Below are positions 47,355 to 55,652 of a stretch of 64,000 bases of DNA, one piece after another. The stretch's first letter is position 1; the number at the start of each line of letters is the position of its first letter. Below the pieces are notes generated by a model, which worked only from the letters and a program-made list of their open reading frames with translations, was not told where the DNA came from and searched no databases. The translations under genes and the position numbers were made by a program. Source of the stretch: Arhodomonas sp051195215 (GTDB taxonomy: Bacteria > Pseudomonadota > Gammaproteobacteria > Nitrococcales > Nitrococcaceae); contig NZ_JBNAZM010000007.1 in NCBI RefSeq assembly GCF_051195215.1, positions 86,073 through 150,072 of the forward strand, given 5' to 3'.

Positions 47355-48451
47355 TGGGGCTTCGCTACCTCAGCGTGTGCAGCGGCATCGAGGCCGCGAC
47401 CGTGGCATGGCATCCGCTCGGCTGGACGCCGCTCGCGTTCTCTGAGGTTGAGCCGTTTCCGAGCGCCGTGCTTGCCCATCACTACCCGGAAGTACCGAAC
47501 TGGGGCGACATGACCCGCTTCGAGGAGTGGCCTAATGCAGATATCGATGTTCTCGCCGGAGGAACCCCGTGCCAGTCGTTCAGCGTCGCGGGACTCCGCC
47601 GAGGACTGGATGATCCGCGTGGCAACCTCACCCTTACCTACCTTGCCATTGCTGAACGCTATAGCCCCCGCTGGGTGGTCTGGGAGAACGTCCCCGGTGT
47701 CCTGTCATCCGACGACGGACGGGCGTTTGGCGCCCTGCTCGGAGGGCTGGAAGAACTCGGGTATGGGTGGGCCTACCGGACGCTTGACGCTCAGTACTTC
47801 GGAGTGGCCCAGCGACGCCGCCGTGTGTTCGTTGTCGGCCATTTTGGAGACTGGCGGCCTGCCGCAGCGGTTCTTTTTGAGCCCGATAGCCTGCGCAGGA
47901 ATTCTGCGCCGCGCCGAGAGGCGGGGCAAGGTTCTGCCCCCACCTTTAGCGCGCGCACTCGCGGCGGTGGCGGACTCGGAACCGATACCGAGTGCGACGG
48001 AGGGCTGATACCTGAAACGTCGCCCGCCTTGAAGGCCCGCGACTACAAGGGACCATCTAGCGACGGCGACGGCGACGGCGCCCCCATACTGCCCTGCATC
48101 ACCGGGGACAAAACTCACGCCCTGACGGGAGAGGGTTTCGATGCAGGTGAGGATGGTACTGGGCGCGGGACACGAGTGCGTCGTCTCACGCCACGTGAAT
48201 GCGAGCGCCTGCAGGGATTTCCTGACGACTACACGCTGATCCCCACCGGCAAGGCGCGGAAGGTCGAGGCCGACATGCTCGTCTACCTGCTCCGCACCTA
48301 TCCCGACATGTCCGAGCACGAGGCACAGCGGCTCGCGAAGGACGGACCGCGCTACAAGGCGCTTGGCAATAGCTGGGCGGTGCCGGTTGCTGAGTGGATT
48401 GGTCGTCGTATCGATGCGTGCGACTCATTGGAGTTGAAGGAGGCGGCATGA
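47354..48451 (+). CDS. dcm: DNA (cytosine-5)-methyltransferase
   Basis: 365-residue C5 methyltransferase. Motif I SVCSGIEAATVAW, motif IV GGTPCQSFS with catalytic Cys, motif VI WENVPGV, motif VIII QRRRRVF, motif IX RECERLQGFP and motif X YKALGNSWAVPV are all present. The target-recognition region is short and Gly-rich. No restriction enzyme is encoded beside it, so it is an orphan, likely protecting phage DNA from host restriction. ATG 47354 follows GGGAGGTGGCTTG. Confidence 0.92.
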   Translation: MGLRYLSVCSGIEAATVAWHPLGWTPLAFSEVEPFPSAVLAHHYPEVPNWGDMTRFEEWPNADIDVLAGGTPCQSFSVAGLRRGLDDPRGNLTLTYLAIAERYSPRWVVWENVPGVLSSDDGRAFGALLGGLEELGYGWAYRTLDAQYFGVAQRRRRVFVVGHFGDWRPAAAVLFEPDSLRRNSAPRREAGQGSAPTFSARTRGGGGLGTDTECDGGLIPETSPALKARDYKGPSSDGDGDGAPILPCITGDKTHALTGEGFDAGEDGTGRGTRVRRLTPRECERLQGFPDDYTLIPTGKARKVEADMLVYLLRTYPDMSEHEAQRLAKDGPRYKALGNSWAVPVAEWIGRRIDACDSLELKEAA

Positions 48452-48921
48452 CGAAGCGGCGCGAACGTCTCCTATTCCGCGTCACCCGTGACGGGATGCT
48501 GGCGCCGGCTGACGGGATCACGCAGGGCCGGTGCCGCGAGCGCGGTTATCACGTCGGCGACGAGCTGCTGGCCGAACTCACCAAGCCACGGCACCTGGGG
48601 CAGTGGCGTTGCGCTCACCGTCTGGCCGATCTGGTCCGCGCCAACATCGACGGATTCGATCGACTGAATGCTCACGAGACGATCAAGCGCCTCCAGCTGG
48701 ATGCCCGGGTCGCGTGCGACGAGGTGGAGGCGGTGACCACGGATGGCGAGGTGGTCCGGGTCTACGCCCCGCAGTCGTTGTCATTCGCGAACATGGATCA
48801 AGCGGAGTGGGAAGAGATCTACCGGGCGCTGTGCCGCTACGTCGCGGAAACGTGGTGGCCTGAGCTCGACGAGGACCAGGTGGCCGAAATGGCGGAGATG
48901 ATGCCGGGGAGGGCGGCGTGA
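48448..48921 (+). CDS. DUF1367-like phage protein
   Basis: 157-residue protein whose C-terminal half (SLSFANMDQAEWEEIYRALCRYVAETWWPEL) follows the DUF1367 pattern, a family of uncharacterised proteins in lambdoid early operons near recombination genes. ATG 48448 follows AAGGAGGCGGC and overlaps the methyltransferase stop. Confidence 0.6.
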   Translation: MTKRRERLLFRVTRDGMLAPADGITQGRCRERGYHVGDELLAELTKPRHLGQWRCAHRLADLVRANIDGFDRLNAHETIKRLQLDARVACDEVEAVTTDGEVVRVYAPQSLSFANMDQAEWEEIYRALCRYVAETWWPELDEDQVAEMAEMMPGRAA

Positions 48922-49127
48922 CCGGAGGACGGATCACCATCGACGTGCGAGAGACGGCCACCCGGACCTATGTCGGTCTGGAGTGGCGCAACGGCCTGCT
49001 GAGCATGCGGGCTGACATCAACAGCGAACAGGACGTGCAGCGCGCGCACCGCATGGCCGAGGAGCTGCGGGCGCCGCTCCACATCACCGACAGGGCACGG
49101 GAAATGCTGGAGGTTCGGAAAGGATGA
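48918..49127 (+). CDS. Small phage protein, unknown
   Basis: 69-residue protein beginning with GTG 48918, four bases inside the upstream stop. Strand-rich start (GRITIDVRETATRTYVGLEW) and helical end (AHRMAEELRAPLHITDRAREML). No family recognised. Confidence 0.55.
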   Translation: MTGGRITIDVRETATRTYVGLEWRNGLLSMRADINSEQDVQRAHRMAEELRAPLHITDRAREMLEVRKG

Positions 49128-49450
49128 TGATCCCGAAGCGATCACCCATTCGTTCCAAGACATACCGCGAAGCGGCGCACGGCCAGGACTGCACGATGTG
49201 GAGCCCCTGGTGTAACGGATTCGCTGACACGGTGCAGTTCGCCCATTCGGACTGGGGCGAGGACGGCAAGGGCAAGGCGCAGAAAGCAGATGACGTCTTT
49301 GGCGCCGACATCTGTAACGGCTGCCACAGCTGGCTGCATAACAGCAAGGCGTCGCGCGAGGAGAAGCGCGATTACTTCCACCGGGCAATGAAACGGACGA
49401 TCCGGCGACGCTATGACATGGGATTGCTGTCAGTGAAGGGGGCGGCGTGA
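49124..49450 (+). CDS. DUF1364 (HNH-like nuclease domain) protein
   Basis: 108-residue protein with the DUF1364 pattern: PKRSPIRSKTYREAAHGQDCTM at the N-terminus, a Cys pair (C24, C30), AHSDWGEDGKGKAQKADD and the ICNGCHSWLHN metal site. Members are lambdoid ninB/ninX-region proteins thought to be small HNH-type nucleases. Overlaps its neighbours by 4 bp. Confidence 0.75.
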   Translation: MMIPKRSPIRSKTYREAAHGQDCTMWSPWCNGFADTVQFAHSDWGEDGKGKAQKADDVFGADICNGCHSWLHNSKASREEKRDYFHRAMKRTIRRRYDMGLLSVKGAA

Positions 49451-49857
49451 GCGGTGACTACATCCGTTTTGAGATACCGGAACCAACGATCCTTTTGAAT
49501 CAGTATCTGCGCATGCACTGGAAGGCGCGGCGACGGTACGTGCAGCGGTTGGCGTGGCGAATCCGGGCGGCCATCGGGGCGCGACGCCGTCGGCCCATGG
49601 AGCAATGCCGGATCGAGATCGAGAGGCACAGCGCGGGTTTGCCGGATTGGGATGGTCTCTACGGTGGCCTCAAGGGTCTGCTGGATTGCCTGGTGGTCTG
49701 CACCGATCGCAATCCGCACGGCCTCGGGCTGATCCGCGATGACAACCCCGAGTGCGTGGTGCGGCTGGTCGCGCGGCCGGTGAGCGCACCGCGGGGCCAG
49801 GGCAAGACGGTGGTGACGATCCGCGAGGTTATGGCAGAGCAACGGGAGGCGGCATGA
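49447..49857 (+). CDS. RusA-like Holliday junction resolvase
   Basis: 136-residue protein. The RusA family arrangement is recognisable: strand-rich start (FEIPEPTILLNQYLRMHW), then DWDGLYGGLKGLLDCLV (the Asp-containing PDxDNL-like active segment), and GLIRDDNPECVVRLVA with paired Asp. The first motif is looser than in E. coli RusA. It sits, as in other lambdoid phages, just before the Q gene. GTG 49447 follows AAGGGGGCGGC. Confidence 0.75.
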   Translation: MSGDYIRFEIPEPTILLNQYLRMHWKARRRYVQRLAWRIRAAIGARRRRPMEQCRIEIERHSAGLPDWDGLYGGLKGLLDCLVVCTDRNPHGLGLIRDDNPECVVRLVARPVSAPRGQGKTVVTIREVMAEQREAA

Positions 49858-50105
49858 CCGGCAAGGGACCATCGAATGCGTATCTGGCCTACGGCAAGCC
49901 AGAGAAGTTTCGAGAGGGGTGGGCGCATCCGCTCACCAGAAGCGGTCACGTCAATCACTACTTCCGGCGTACGGAAGCGGGCTCAGTACTGAGTCTTTGC
50001 GGCCGGCTTTCCGGTCCAGCGTCAGGATTGCTCAACCCTGGCAACTTTCCACGGTGCAAGGCCTGTCATCGCAAGGTGAGAGCGAGAAAACAGGCGTGCT
50101 CGTAA
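49854..50105 (+). CDS. Small Cys-containing phage protein
   Basis: 83-residue basic protein with CKACHRK near its end and a lone Cys at SLCGRLSG; a zinc knuckle is possible. ATG 49854 follows GGGAGGCGGC and overlaps the RusA-like stop. Function unknown. Confidence 0.55.
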   Translation: MTGKGPSNAYLAYGKPEKFREGWAHPLTRSGHVNHYFRRTEAGSVLSLCGRLSGPASGLLNPGNFPRCKACHRKVRARKQACS

Positions 50106-50142
50106 TCAACGCAATGATGGAACCGGTATAGGAGGCGGCGTA

Positions 50143-50502
50143 GTGCTTGATGACATTGATCGGCGGCTTTGGGCTTGGGGCGATTACATGCGGTCACGTG
50201 CAGATTTCGGGATTGGTTACCCGAGTCGCAACTCTATCCACAAGGCGATGACTGAAGGACCTGGTGCTGGTTCGTCGGGCGGGTTTCGTTACGATCTTAT
50301 GCCGGGCGAGGTCGAGCAAGTGGAGGCGATTGTCTGCGAAATGACGGAGCCACTGCGCGCGGTTCTGCGGGAGAAGTACATTCGGGGTGTTCCTGACAAA
50401 GTGGGCTCCCAGTGTTGCGGGATAAGCATGGACAAGTATCGCCGGCGGATCGAGCAGGTTCATTATTACCTCGCCGGACGAATAGGGTTGGCTGCCGCTT
50501 GA
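50143..50502 (+). CDS. Q-like antitermination protein
   Basis: 119-residue protein resembling phage antiterminator Q family members: an N-terminal WAWGDYMRSR segment, then AIVCEMTEPLRAVLREKYIRG and a helix-turn-helix-like CGISMDKYRRRIEQVHYYLAGRI. The position at the end of the early region, before terminators and lysis genes, supports the role. GTG 50143 follows AGGAGGCGGCGTA. Confidence 0.75.
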   Translation: MLDDIDRRLWAWGDYMRSRADFGIGYPSRNSIHKAMTEGPGAGSSGGFRYDLMPGEVEQVEAIVCEMTEPLRAVLREKYIRGVPDKVGSQCCGISMDKYRRRIEQVHYYLAGRIGLAAA

Positions 50503-50527
50503 CTTATGCGCAGGCAAGTGGGACCAT
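50499..50527 (+). promoter_or_regulatory. Candidate late promoter (P_R'-like)
   Basis: TTGACT at 50499-50504 overlaps the Q stop codon; 17 bp on lies only GACCAT (50522-50527), a poor -10. Position just after Q matches lambda P_R'. Two terminators lie downstream, before the lysis genes. Low confidence because of the weak -10. Confidence 0.35.
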
Positions 50528-50558
50528 TTCATTAACGTAGAATTGGTGCCTCCAGTCT

Positions 50559-51083
50559 ATGGGCGTCTTTACTCTACCTGATCTCAGGACACCATCGCGG
50601 TACTACGTTTACGCGATGCTTTGCCAAGACGGTGACGGCCCTGGCTATGTAAAGTTTGGATACTCCGGACGAATCGGGGACAGGTTGTCTGCTCTTCGGT
50701 CAAGCTGTCCGATCCCCGCCCGGTTCTTTGCAATTTCGTGCGTTGGCAATACAAAAAGGACGGCGTTGGAAGTTGAGTCAGCGCTTCATAGCCGATTCTC
50801 GGATCGACGCTCTAGCGGGGAGTGGTTCAGGTTCGACTTTTCCTCACCGGAGGATAAGCGGGACTTCAATGAAGGCTCTTTGGGCGCCTTTGTTTCAGTG
50901 CTTGGTGGCGATTACGAGTGGTGGGTCAAACTGAGCGTCAAGGCGCTAGATGAGTATGAGAGGCGACGGAGAGCGGCGCTGTTGAAGGGCGGAAGCAAGA
51001 AGCGTCTGGACAAGAAGCGAAGGCAGCAGCAAGCAGAACGTCGCGCTCAACGAGAACTGGACGAATGGAGATGGTCAGCGTAG
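50559..51083 (+). CDS. GIY-YIG (T5orf172-like) nuclease-domain protein
   Basis: 174-residue protein. The GIY-YIG-type core is YYVYAML...GYVKFGYSGRIGDRLSAL near residues 15-45, with Arg in DRL and Glu in TALEVESALHSRF (about 69-81). A Lys/Arg-rich tail follows. It lies between Q and the terminators, where accessory genes are often inserted, and is less G+C-rich than its neighbours. ATG 50559 lacks a clear ribosome site. It may be a homing-type or exclusion nuclease. Confidence 0.75.
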   Translation: MGVFTLPDLRTPSRYYVYAMLCQDGDGPGYVKFGYSGRIGDRLSALRSSCPIPARFFAISCVGNTKRTALEVESALHSRFSDRRSSGEWFRFDFSSPEDKRDFNEGSLGAFVSVLGGDYEWWVKLSVKALDEYERRRRAALLKGGSKKRLDKKRRQQQAERRAQRELDEWRWSA

Positions 51084-51103
51084 CCACCGTTTCCGGTTAA
51101 TTC

Positions 51104-51134
51104 AAACCGCCCACTGAGGCGGTTTCTTCGTTTT
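51104..51134 (+). terminator. Intrinsic terminator upstream of the lysis genes
   Basis: AAACCGCC (51104-51111), 6-nt loop, GGCGGTTT (51118-51125), then CTTCGTTTT. It would stop late transcription unless antiterminated by Q, like lambda t_R'. Confidence 0.85.
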
Positions 51135-51178
51135 GGGCTTAGCCATCTCGGCTGGGTGATGCAGAACTCTCCTCCTTG

Positions 51179-51207
51179 GCCGCCCCATTCGGGCGGCTTT
51201 TTTGTTT
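51179..51207 (+). terminator. Second intrinsic terminator upstream of the lysis genes
   Basis: GCCGCCC (51179-51185), 5-nt loop, GGGCGGC (51191-51197), followed by TTTTTTGTTTT. It is stronger than the first and ends only 13 bp before the holin-like gene. Confidence 0.9.
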
Positions 51208-51219
51208 TCGGGGTGATCA

Positions 51220-51438
51220 ATGGGCGAGGTGATCGTCGTCTCGACCGTGCTCGACATTGGGTTGGCGCTCGTGGCCTTGGCGCTGCTCTGGGGTGTGTTT
51301 CGTCTGCTCGACCGGGCGGCTGGGCGCGACTGGTATGAAGTGTCGAGCACGATTCTCCACGAGCCGCTGGCGGCGGCCGTGTATTACGGCCTGCGCTTCA
51401 TCGGTGCCGCGACGCTGATGGGGTTGCTGCTTGGATGA
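51220..51438 (+). CDS. Holin-like small membrane protein
   Basis: 72-residue protein with two hydrophobic helices (VLDIGLALVALALLWGVF, about 10-27, and AAVYYGLRFIGAATLMGLLL, about 52-71) separated by a charged loop. It lies directly before the lytic transglycosylase. Class II-type holin is the likely role, from size, topology and place. Its stop overlaps the next start. Confidence 0.7.
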   Translation: MGEVIVVSTVLDIGLALVALALLWGVFRLLDRAAGRDWYEVSSTILHEPLAAAVYYGLRFIGAATLMGLLLG

Positions 51439-52004
51439 GGCGGGCCGTCGCTGCGCTCCTGGCCGTCGTGGTGGTGCTACCGGCGACCGCGGATGCTGTA
51501 CGCATCTCCGACCGATACGACGCGGACATCCGCGAGGCCGCGGAACGGTACATGCCGACCGTGGACTGGCGGTTGTGGAAGGCACAGCTCTATCAGGAGA
51601 GCAGGCTGGACCCGGACGCCGTGTCGCCGGTCGGCGCTCGCGGGCTAGCGCAGTTCATGCCGGCGACCTGGGAGCAGGTCGCTAGCCAACTCGGCTATGG
51701 CCACGTGAGCCCGCACGCCGCGCGCCCCGCGATCATCGCCGGCGCGTACTACATGGGCCAGCTGCGGTCGCAGTGGTCGGCGCCTCGGCCGGAGGCGGAC
51801 CGGCACAGCCTCGGCGTGGCCAGCTACAACGCCGGACTGGGGAACGTCCTCGCCGCGCAGCGCCGGTGTGATAACGCGGCACTGTACCGGCAGATCATCG
51901 CCTGCCTGCCGGATGTCACCGGTCGTCACGCTCGGGAGACCAAGACATACGTCGCCCGGATCTGGCGCTGGTGGCGTGAGCTGCTGCTGGGAATCGGGGG
52001 ATGA
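51435..52004 (+). CDS. Phage lytic transglycosylase (endolysin)
   Basis: 189-residue SLT-type muramidase. A signal sequence or signal-anchor (AVAALLAVVVVLPATADA) precedes the SLT domain with catalytic Glu in LYQESRLDPDAVSPVGARGL (about 52-71), MPATWEQVA and VASYNAGLGNV. An export signal implies pinholin-like or sec-dependent lysis rather than simple holin release. It overlaps the holin-like gene and the Rz gene by 4 bp each. Confidence 0.9.
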   Translation: MRRAVAALLAVVVVLPATADAVRISDRYDADIREAAERYMPTVDWRLWKAQLYQESRLDPDAVSPVGARGLAQFMPATWEQVASQLGYGHVSPHAARPAIIAGAYYMGQLRSQWSAPRPEADRHSLGVASYNAGLGNVLAAQRRCDNAALYRQIIACLPDVTGRHARETKTYVARIWRWWRELLLGIGG

Positions 52005-52456
52005 GCTGGTTAACCGGGATGCTGGGCCGGCTCGCCTCGAAACTGATCGGCTCGCGCGTACTTCTTGGGCTGCTGATTGCGGCCATGGCCGCCGTGGGTT
52101 TCTTGTACTGGCGCATGAGCGCAGCCCAAGCAGAGATCGAGGCGGCGTCCATGCGCGCATCGCAATACCGTGCCGCACACCGCAGCGCAGTCGAGGCGCT
52201 CGAAGCCGAGAGACAGGAAGCCGCGCTCCGCGAGCAGCTCCTCGCCGAGCAACGCCAGAAGGCCGACGCGCGAGACGCCCAGATCGGGGAGTTACGTGAT
52301 GCACTCGACCAGGCGCGTGAGCAGGGCAGTACAGCGTATCGCGACTGCTTGGATGTGCATCTGCCTCGCGCTCTCCGTGAGCGGCTGCGGGACTACCGAA
52401 GTGATTCGAGAGCCGCAGACCCGGACGCTGCTGCCGCCGGCGTGGATGGCGACTGA
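52001..52456 (+). CDS. Rz-like inner-membrane spanin
   Basis: 151-residue protein with one N-terminal membrane helix (VLLGLLIAAMAAVGFLYW, about 20-37) followed by a long periplasmic coiled coil (AEIEAASMRAS...ELRDALDQAREQG). With the nested Rz1-like lipoprotein it should fuse the inner and outer membranes at lysis. The architecture and nesting are diagnostic even though sequence similarity is low. Confidence 0.85.
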   Translation: MSWLTGMLGRLASKLIGSRVLLGLLIAAMAAVGFLYWRMSAAQAEIEAASMRASQYRAAHRSAVEALEAERQEAALREQLLAEQRQKADARDAQIGELRDALDQAREQGSTAYRDCLDVHLPRALRERLRDYRSDSRAADPDAAAAGVDGD

Positions 52457-52595
52457 GTGCCCGCAGTCACCGGTGGCCGCAAGCACCATTGGTGACGCCC
52501 TGGATCTGCTGCCGGTCGTGATCGATGAGCGTGACCGCTGTGCCGCTCAGGTCGATGCCCTGCGGCGGTGGCGGGCTGAGCACGAGGCAATGTGA
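52299..52595 (+). CDS. Rz1-like outer-membrane spanin lipoprotein, nested in Rz
   Basis: 98-residue lipoprotein with signal peptide and lipobox ALSVSGC (Cys about 31). Pro-containing and Cys-containing mature part. It begins out of frame inside the Rz-like gene (overlap 52299-52456) and runs 139 bases beyond it, the overlapped two-component spanin design. ATG 52299 follows GGGGAGTTACGTG. Confidence 0.85.
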   Translation: MHSTRRVSRAVQRIATAWMCICLALSVSGCGTTEVIREPQTRTLLPPAWMATECPQSPVAASTIGDALDLLPVVIDERDRCAAQVDALRRWRAEHEAM

Positions 52596-52915
52596 TGGCG
52601 GCGTCAGACGCCGGTACAGATATGGACAGGGAAATGACTCAGCACCTCGACGCACGACTGACGCGCATAGAGGACAAGCTGGACACGTTGGCGGATGCCA
52701 TGGCGCAGATCGCGCGTGTCGAGGAGCGCCTTAGTCAGCAATCCGGGTCGATGGATCACCTCGTGCGCCGAGTGGATGACCACGACCAACGCCTCAGCGA
52801 GGTGGAGCGCAAGGTTACGCGCTCCGGTGTGGTCGTCGGTTGGGGCGAGCGGTTGTTCTGGGTGCTGGTCGTCGGGGCCGTGACGGTCGGCGGGCGGTTC
52901 ATCGTCGGGGTGTGA
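52595..52915 (+). CDS. Coiled-coil protein with C-terminal membrane helix
   Basis: 106-residue protein. A coiled coil (TRIEDKLDTLADAMAQIARVEERL, quoted in part; residues about 22-70) ends in a membrane helix (LFWVLVVGAVTVGGRFIVGV). This resembles XhlA/hemolysin-type phage proteins that accompany holins. ATG 52595 or GTG 52592 overlaps the Rz1-like stop; ATG 52622 is possible. Confidence 0.65.
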   Translation: MAASDAGTDMDREMTQHLDARLTRIEDKLDTLADAMAQIARVEERLSQQSGSMDHLVRRVDDHDQRLSEVERKVTRSGVVVGWGERLFWVLVVGAVTVGGRFIVGV

Positions 52916-52977
52916 TCGCCGGCGGAACCCCGGGGACCCTGGGGCGAGAGCCAGTCCCACGGGTACGCAGAGTCGCG

Positions 52978-53030
52978 GATTCCGGCAAATTTTCGGCGCC
53001 CTTGGGTCGTCAGCAGCACCTGCCGGAATC
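52978..53030. repeat. Inverted repeat before the terminase genes (possible cosB/packaging site)
   Basis: GATTCCGGCA (52978-52987) and TGCCGGAATC (53021-53030) are a perfect 10-bp inverted pair 33 bp apart, with AAATTTT next to the left arm. About 50 bp upstream is a C/G-symmetric stretch (CCCCGGGG at about 52930). This gene-free gap (52916-53087) just before the small terminase is where lambdoid cos sites lie. Confidence 0.45.
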
Positions 53031-53087
53031 GCTGGGAGTACAAGGGCTTGCTGGTGACGAAGGTGCCGACGACGGGATGAAAGCACG

Positions 53088-53585
53088 GTGGCAGAGGTCA
53101 GCCGACTCGACGAGGCGTACAGCTGGAACATCTCGCGCATCGCCGATGCTTTCGGCCTCCACCGCGACACCGTGCGCAAGCGCCTACGTGCTGCTGGGGT
53201 TGCGCCGGTTGGCACCCGGAACGGAGCGCCACTCTATCCGCTGAAGCACGTCGGCCCGGCGCTTTTCGTAGAGACGGTGCCGGGGGTAGGCGAGGGCGGT
53301 ATCGATCCGGATCGCCTGCCGCCGGCTGACCGCAAGTATTGGTATCAGTCCGAGAACGAGCGGATAAGGCTCGAGCGCGACCTCGGCGAGTTGCTCTATG
53401 CAGAGGACGCGCACCAGGAGATGAGCCGGTTGGCCAAGGCGGTCGTGAACACATTGGAAGGGCTTCCGGACGTGCTCGAGCGCGACGCGGGGTTGCCGCC
53501 CGAGGCGATCCAGCGTGTGCAGGAGCTCATGGATGCCACGCGCGAGCAGCTGTATCAGGCAGTGATCGACGACGATGGGGATTGA
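53088..53585 (+). CDS. Terminase small subunit (DUF1441/Nu1-like)
   Basis: 165-residue protein. The N-terminal helix-turn-helix (NISRIADAFGLHRDTVRKRLRAAG) recognises packaging DNA; the C-terminal half is a helical oligomerisation region (YWYQSENERIRLERDLGELL). DUF1441 proteins are the small terminase partners of GpA-type large subunits. GTG 53088. It overlaps the large subunit gene by 11 bp. Confidence 0.85.
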   Translation: MAEVSRLDEAYSWNISRIADAFGLHRDTVRKRLRAAGVAPVGTRNGAPLYPLKHVGPALFVETVPGVGEGGIDPDRLPPADRKYWYQSENERIRLERDLGELLYAEDAHQEMSRLAKAVVNTLEGLPDVLERDAGLPPEAIQRVQELMDATREQLYQAVIDDDGD

Positions 53586-55650
53586 TCAGAGCCAGTACCT
53601 GGCGAGCGCTCGGCAGATCCGCATGGACGTGGCCGAGCTGCTCCGGGCACCGCGTCGCATTCGACCGAGTGAGGCTGCCGCCGAAAGCCTCATGGTCGTT
53701 GACGGGGCAGGGCGCGTGACGCCTTGGAGCCCGGACGTAGCCTCCTATATGCAGGAGCCGCTGGACTGCCTGGCCAGCCGGCTCTACGACGCAGTCGTGT
53801 TCATCGGCCCGGCACGTAGCGGGAAGACGATGGCGTTGCTCGAGGGCTGGACGGCGTACGTGATCACCTGTGATCCGGGCGACATGCTGATCGTGCAGAT
53901 CAGCGAGGATAAGGCGCGGGAGTACAGTAAGAAGCGTATCGACCGCGCGCTGCTCAACAGCCCCGATCTACGTAAGAAGCTCTCGCCACGCGGGCATGAC
54001 AACAACGTCCACGATAAGACGTTCCGTGCCGGCAACTACCTCGGCATCAAGTGGCCGAGCAAGAACGTACTTGCGAGCTCCGACTACCGCTTCGTGGCGA
54101 TCACCGACTACGACCGGTTGCCGGACGACATCGACGGCGAGGGCGACGCCTTCACGCTGGGGTCGAAGCGGACGCAGACGTTCGGCTCCAGCGGTATGAC
54201 AATGATCGAGTGCTCGCCCGGGCGCGAGGTTCAGGATGCGGATTGGCGCCAGCCTGATGACGAGCCGCACGCGGCGCCGCCCGCAGGCGGGGCGCTCGCC
54301 ATCTATAACCAGGGCGACCGCCGCCGGCTCTATTGGCAGTGCGACCATTGCCGCGGTTGGTATCAGCCGATCATGGAGCACTGGCACGCGGAGAGCGCAC
54401 GGCCATTCTGTCCGCATTGCGGCGCCCAACCGGAGCCGCGGGATAAGCGCCGACTGAACCGGGGTGCCCGTTGGGTTCCCGAAGGGTGCTGGCTGACAGA
54501 TGACGGTGAGCTGCGCGGGGAGCGCCGCGACACGCGCATCGCCTCGTTCTGGATGGAGGGCCCGGCGGCGGCGTACCAGACGTGGCGCAGCCTGGCGTCC
54601 AAGCTCGCGACCGCTGAAGCCAACTTCGCGGAGACCGGCAATCAGGAGACGCTGAAGTCGGTCTACAACACGGACTGGGGGCGACCGTACACGCATCGCC
54701 ACGGTGAGAACCGGCGTAGCAGTGAGTGCCTGATCGACCGCGCCGAACCGTTGTCGAAGCGCGCGGTGCCGAAGGGAGTCCGCTTCCTGACGGCCGCCGT
54801 CGATGTGCAGGGCGGCCAGAATCGGCGGTTTGTCGTGCAGGTGGAAGGTTGGGGGCGAGCCGGCGAGCGCTGGATCATCGACCGGTTCAACATCAAGGAT
54901 GACCGCGGCCCTCGCAACGACCAGGAGCCGCAGCCGATCGACCCAGCTACACGGCCGGAAGATTGGGACATCCTGACGCGCGACGTGCTACCGCGCAGCT
55001 ACCGCCTCGATGACGACAGCGGCCGGCGCATGCAGGTCGCGATGGTTGGCGTCGATTCCGGGGGCGAGGAAGGCGTCACGCCGAACGCCTATGCCTGGTA
55101 TCGGCGCCTGCGCCGTGAAGGGCTGCACAAGCGCGCGATGCTGGTGAAGGGCAGCTCCACGCGAACCACGACGCGGATCCGCAAATCGTACCCGGACAAC
55201 ACGGGGCGCAAGGAGCGCCGCTCTGGTGCTCGCGGCGACGTGCCGATCTACATGCTCGGCACGGACCAGCTGAAGGACACGGTTGCCGCGATGCTGGATC
55301 GCGAGTCCCCGGGCCCCGGGTACATGCACATCCCCGACTGGCTTGGCCGGTGGTGGTACGACGAGCTCACGTACGAGGTCCGCGACACGGATGGCCGGTG
55401 GCGAAAGCCCGGCAATCGGGCCAACGAGACCTTCGACCTCTGCGTCTATAACCAGGCGGTGTTTATCCATATTGGCGGCGAGCGCATCAACTGGGATGCA
55501 CCGGCGCAGCCCTGGGCGCGGCCCTGGGACGAGAACGTGCTCGTTCTGAGCGCCGACACGGCGCGCGCGATCCGCGAGGGGGCCGGCATCGAACAACGAC
55601 CGACTCGCCGTCGTCGGCGAGTCTCCCGCAGTAGCTATCTCGGCAGGTGA
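53575..55650 (+). CDS. Terminase large subunit, GpA family
   Basis: 691-residue packaging motor and nuclease. The ATPase part has Walker A FIGPARSGKTM (about 81-91) and acidic Walker B region YRFVAITDYDRLPDD. A Cys cluster (CDHC...CPHC, about 266-288) marks a treble-clef insertion typical of GpA. The nuclease part has VDVQGG and VGVDSGGEEG near 410 and 488. Ends with a basic tail. Confidence 0.95.
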   Translation: MGIDQSQYLASARQIRMDVAELLRAPRRIRPSEAAAESLMVVDGAGRVTPWSPDVASYMQEPLDCLASRLYDAVVFIGPARSGKTMALLEGWTAYVITCDPGDMLIVQISEDKAREYSKKRIDRALLNSPDLRKKLSPRGHDNNVHDKTFRAGNYLGIKWPSKNVLASSDYRFVAITDYDRLPDDIDGEGDAFTLGSKRTQTFGSSGMTMIECSPGREVQDADWRQPDDEPHAAPPAGGALAIYNQGDRRRLYWQCDHCRGWYQPIMEHWHAESARPFCPHCGAQPEPRDKRRLNRGARWVPEGCWLTDDGELRGERRDTRIASFWMEGPAAAYQTWRSLASKLATAEANFAETGNQETLKSVYNTDWGRPYTHRHGENRRSSECLIDRAEPLSKRAVPKGVRFLTAAVDVQGGQNRRFVVQVEGWGRAGERWIIDRFNIKDDRGPRNDQEPQPIDPATRPEDWDILTRDVLPRSYRLDDDSGRRMQVAMVGVDSGGEEGVTPNAYAWYRRLRREGLHKRAMLVKGSSTRTTTRIRKSYPDNTGRKERRSGARGDVPIYMLGTDQLKDTVAAMLDRESPGPGYMHIPDWLGRWWYDELTYEVRDTDGRWRKPGNRANETFDLCVYNQAVFIHIGGERINWDAPAQPWARPWDENVLVLSADTARAIREGAGIEQRPTRRRRRVSRSSYLGR

Positions 55651-55652
55651 CC

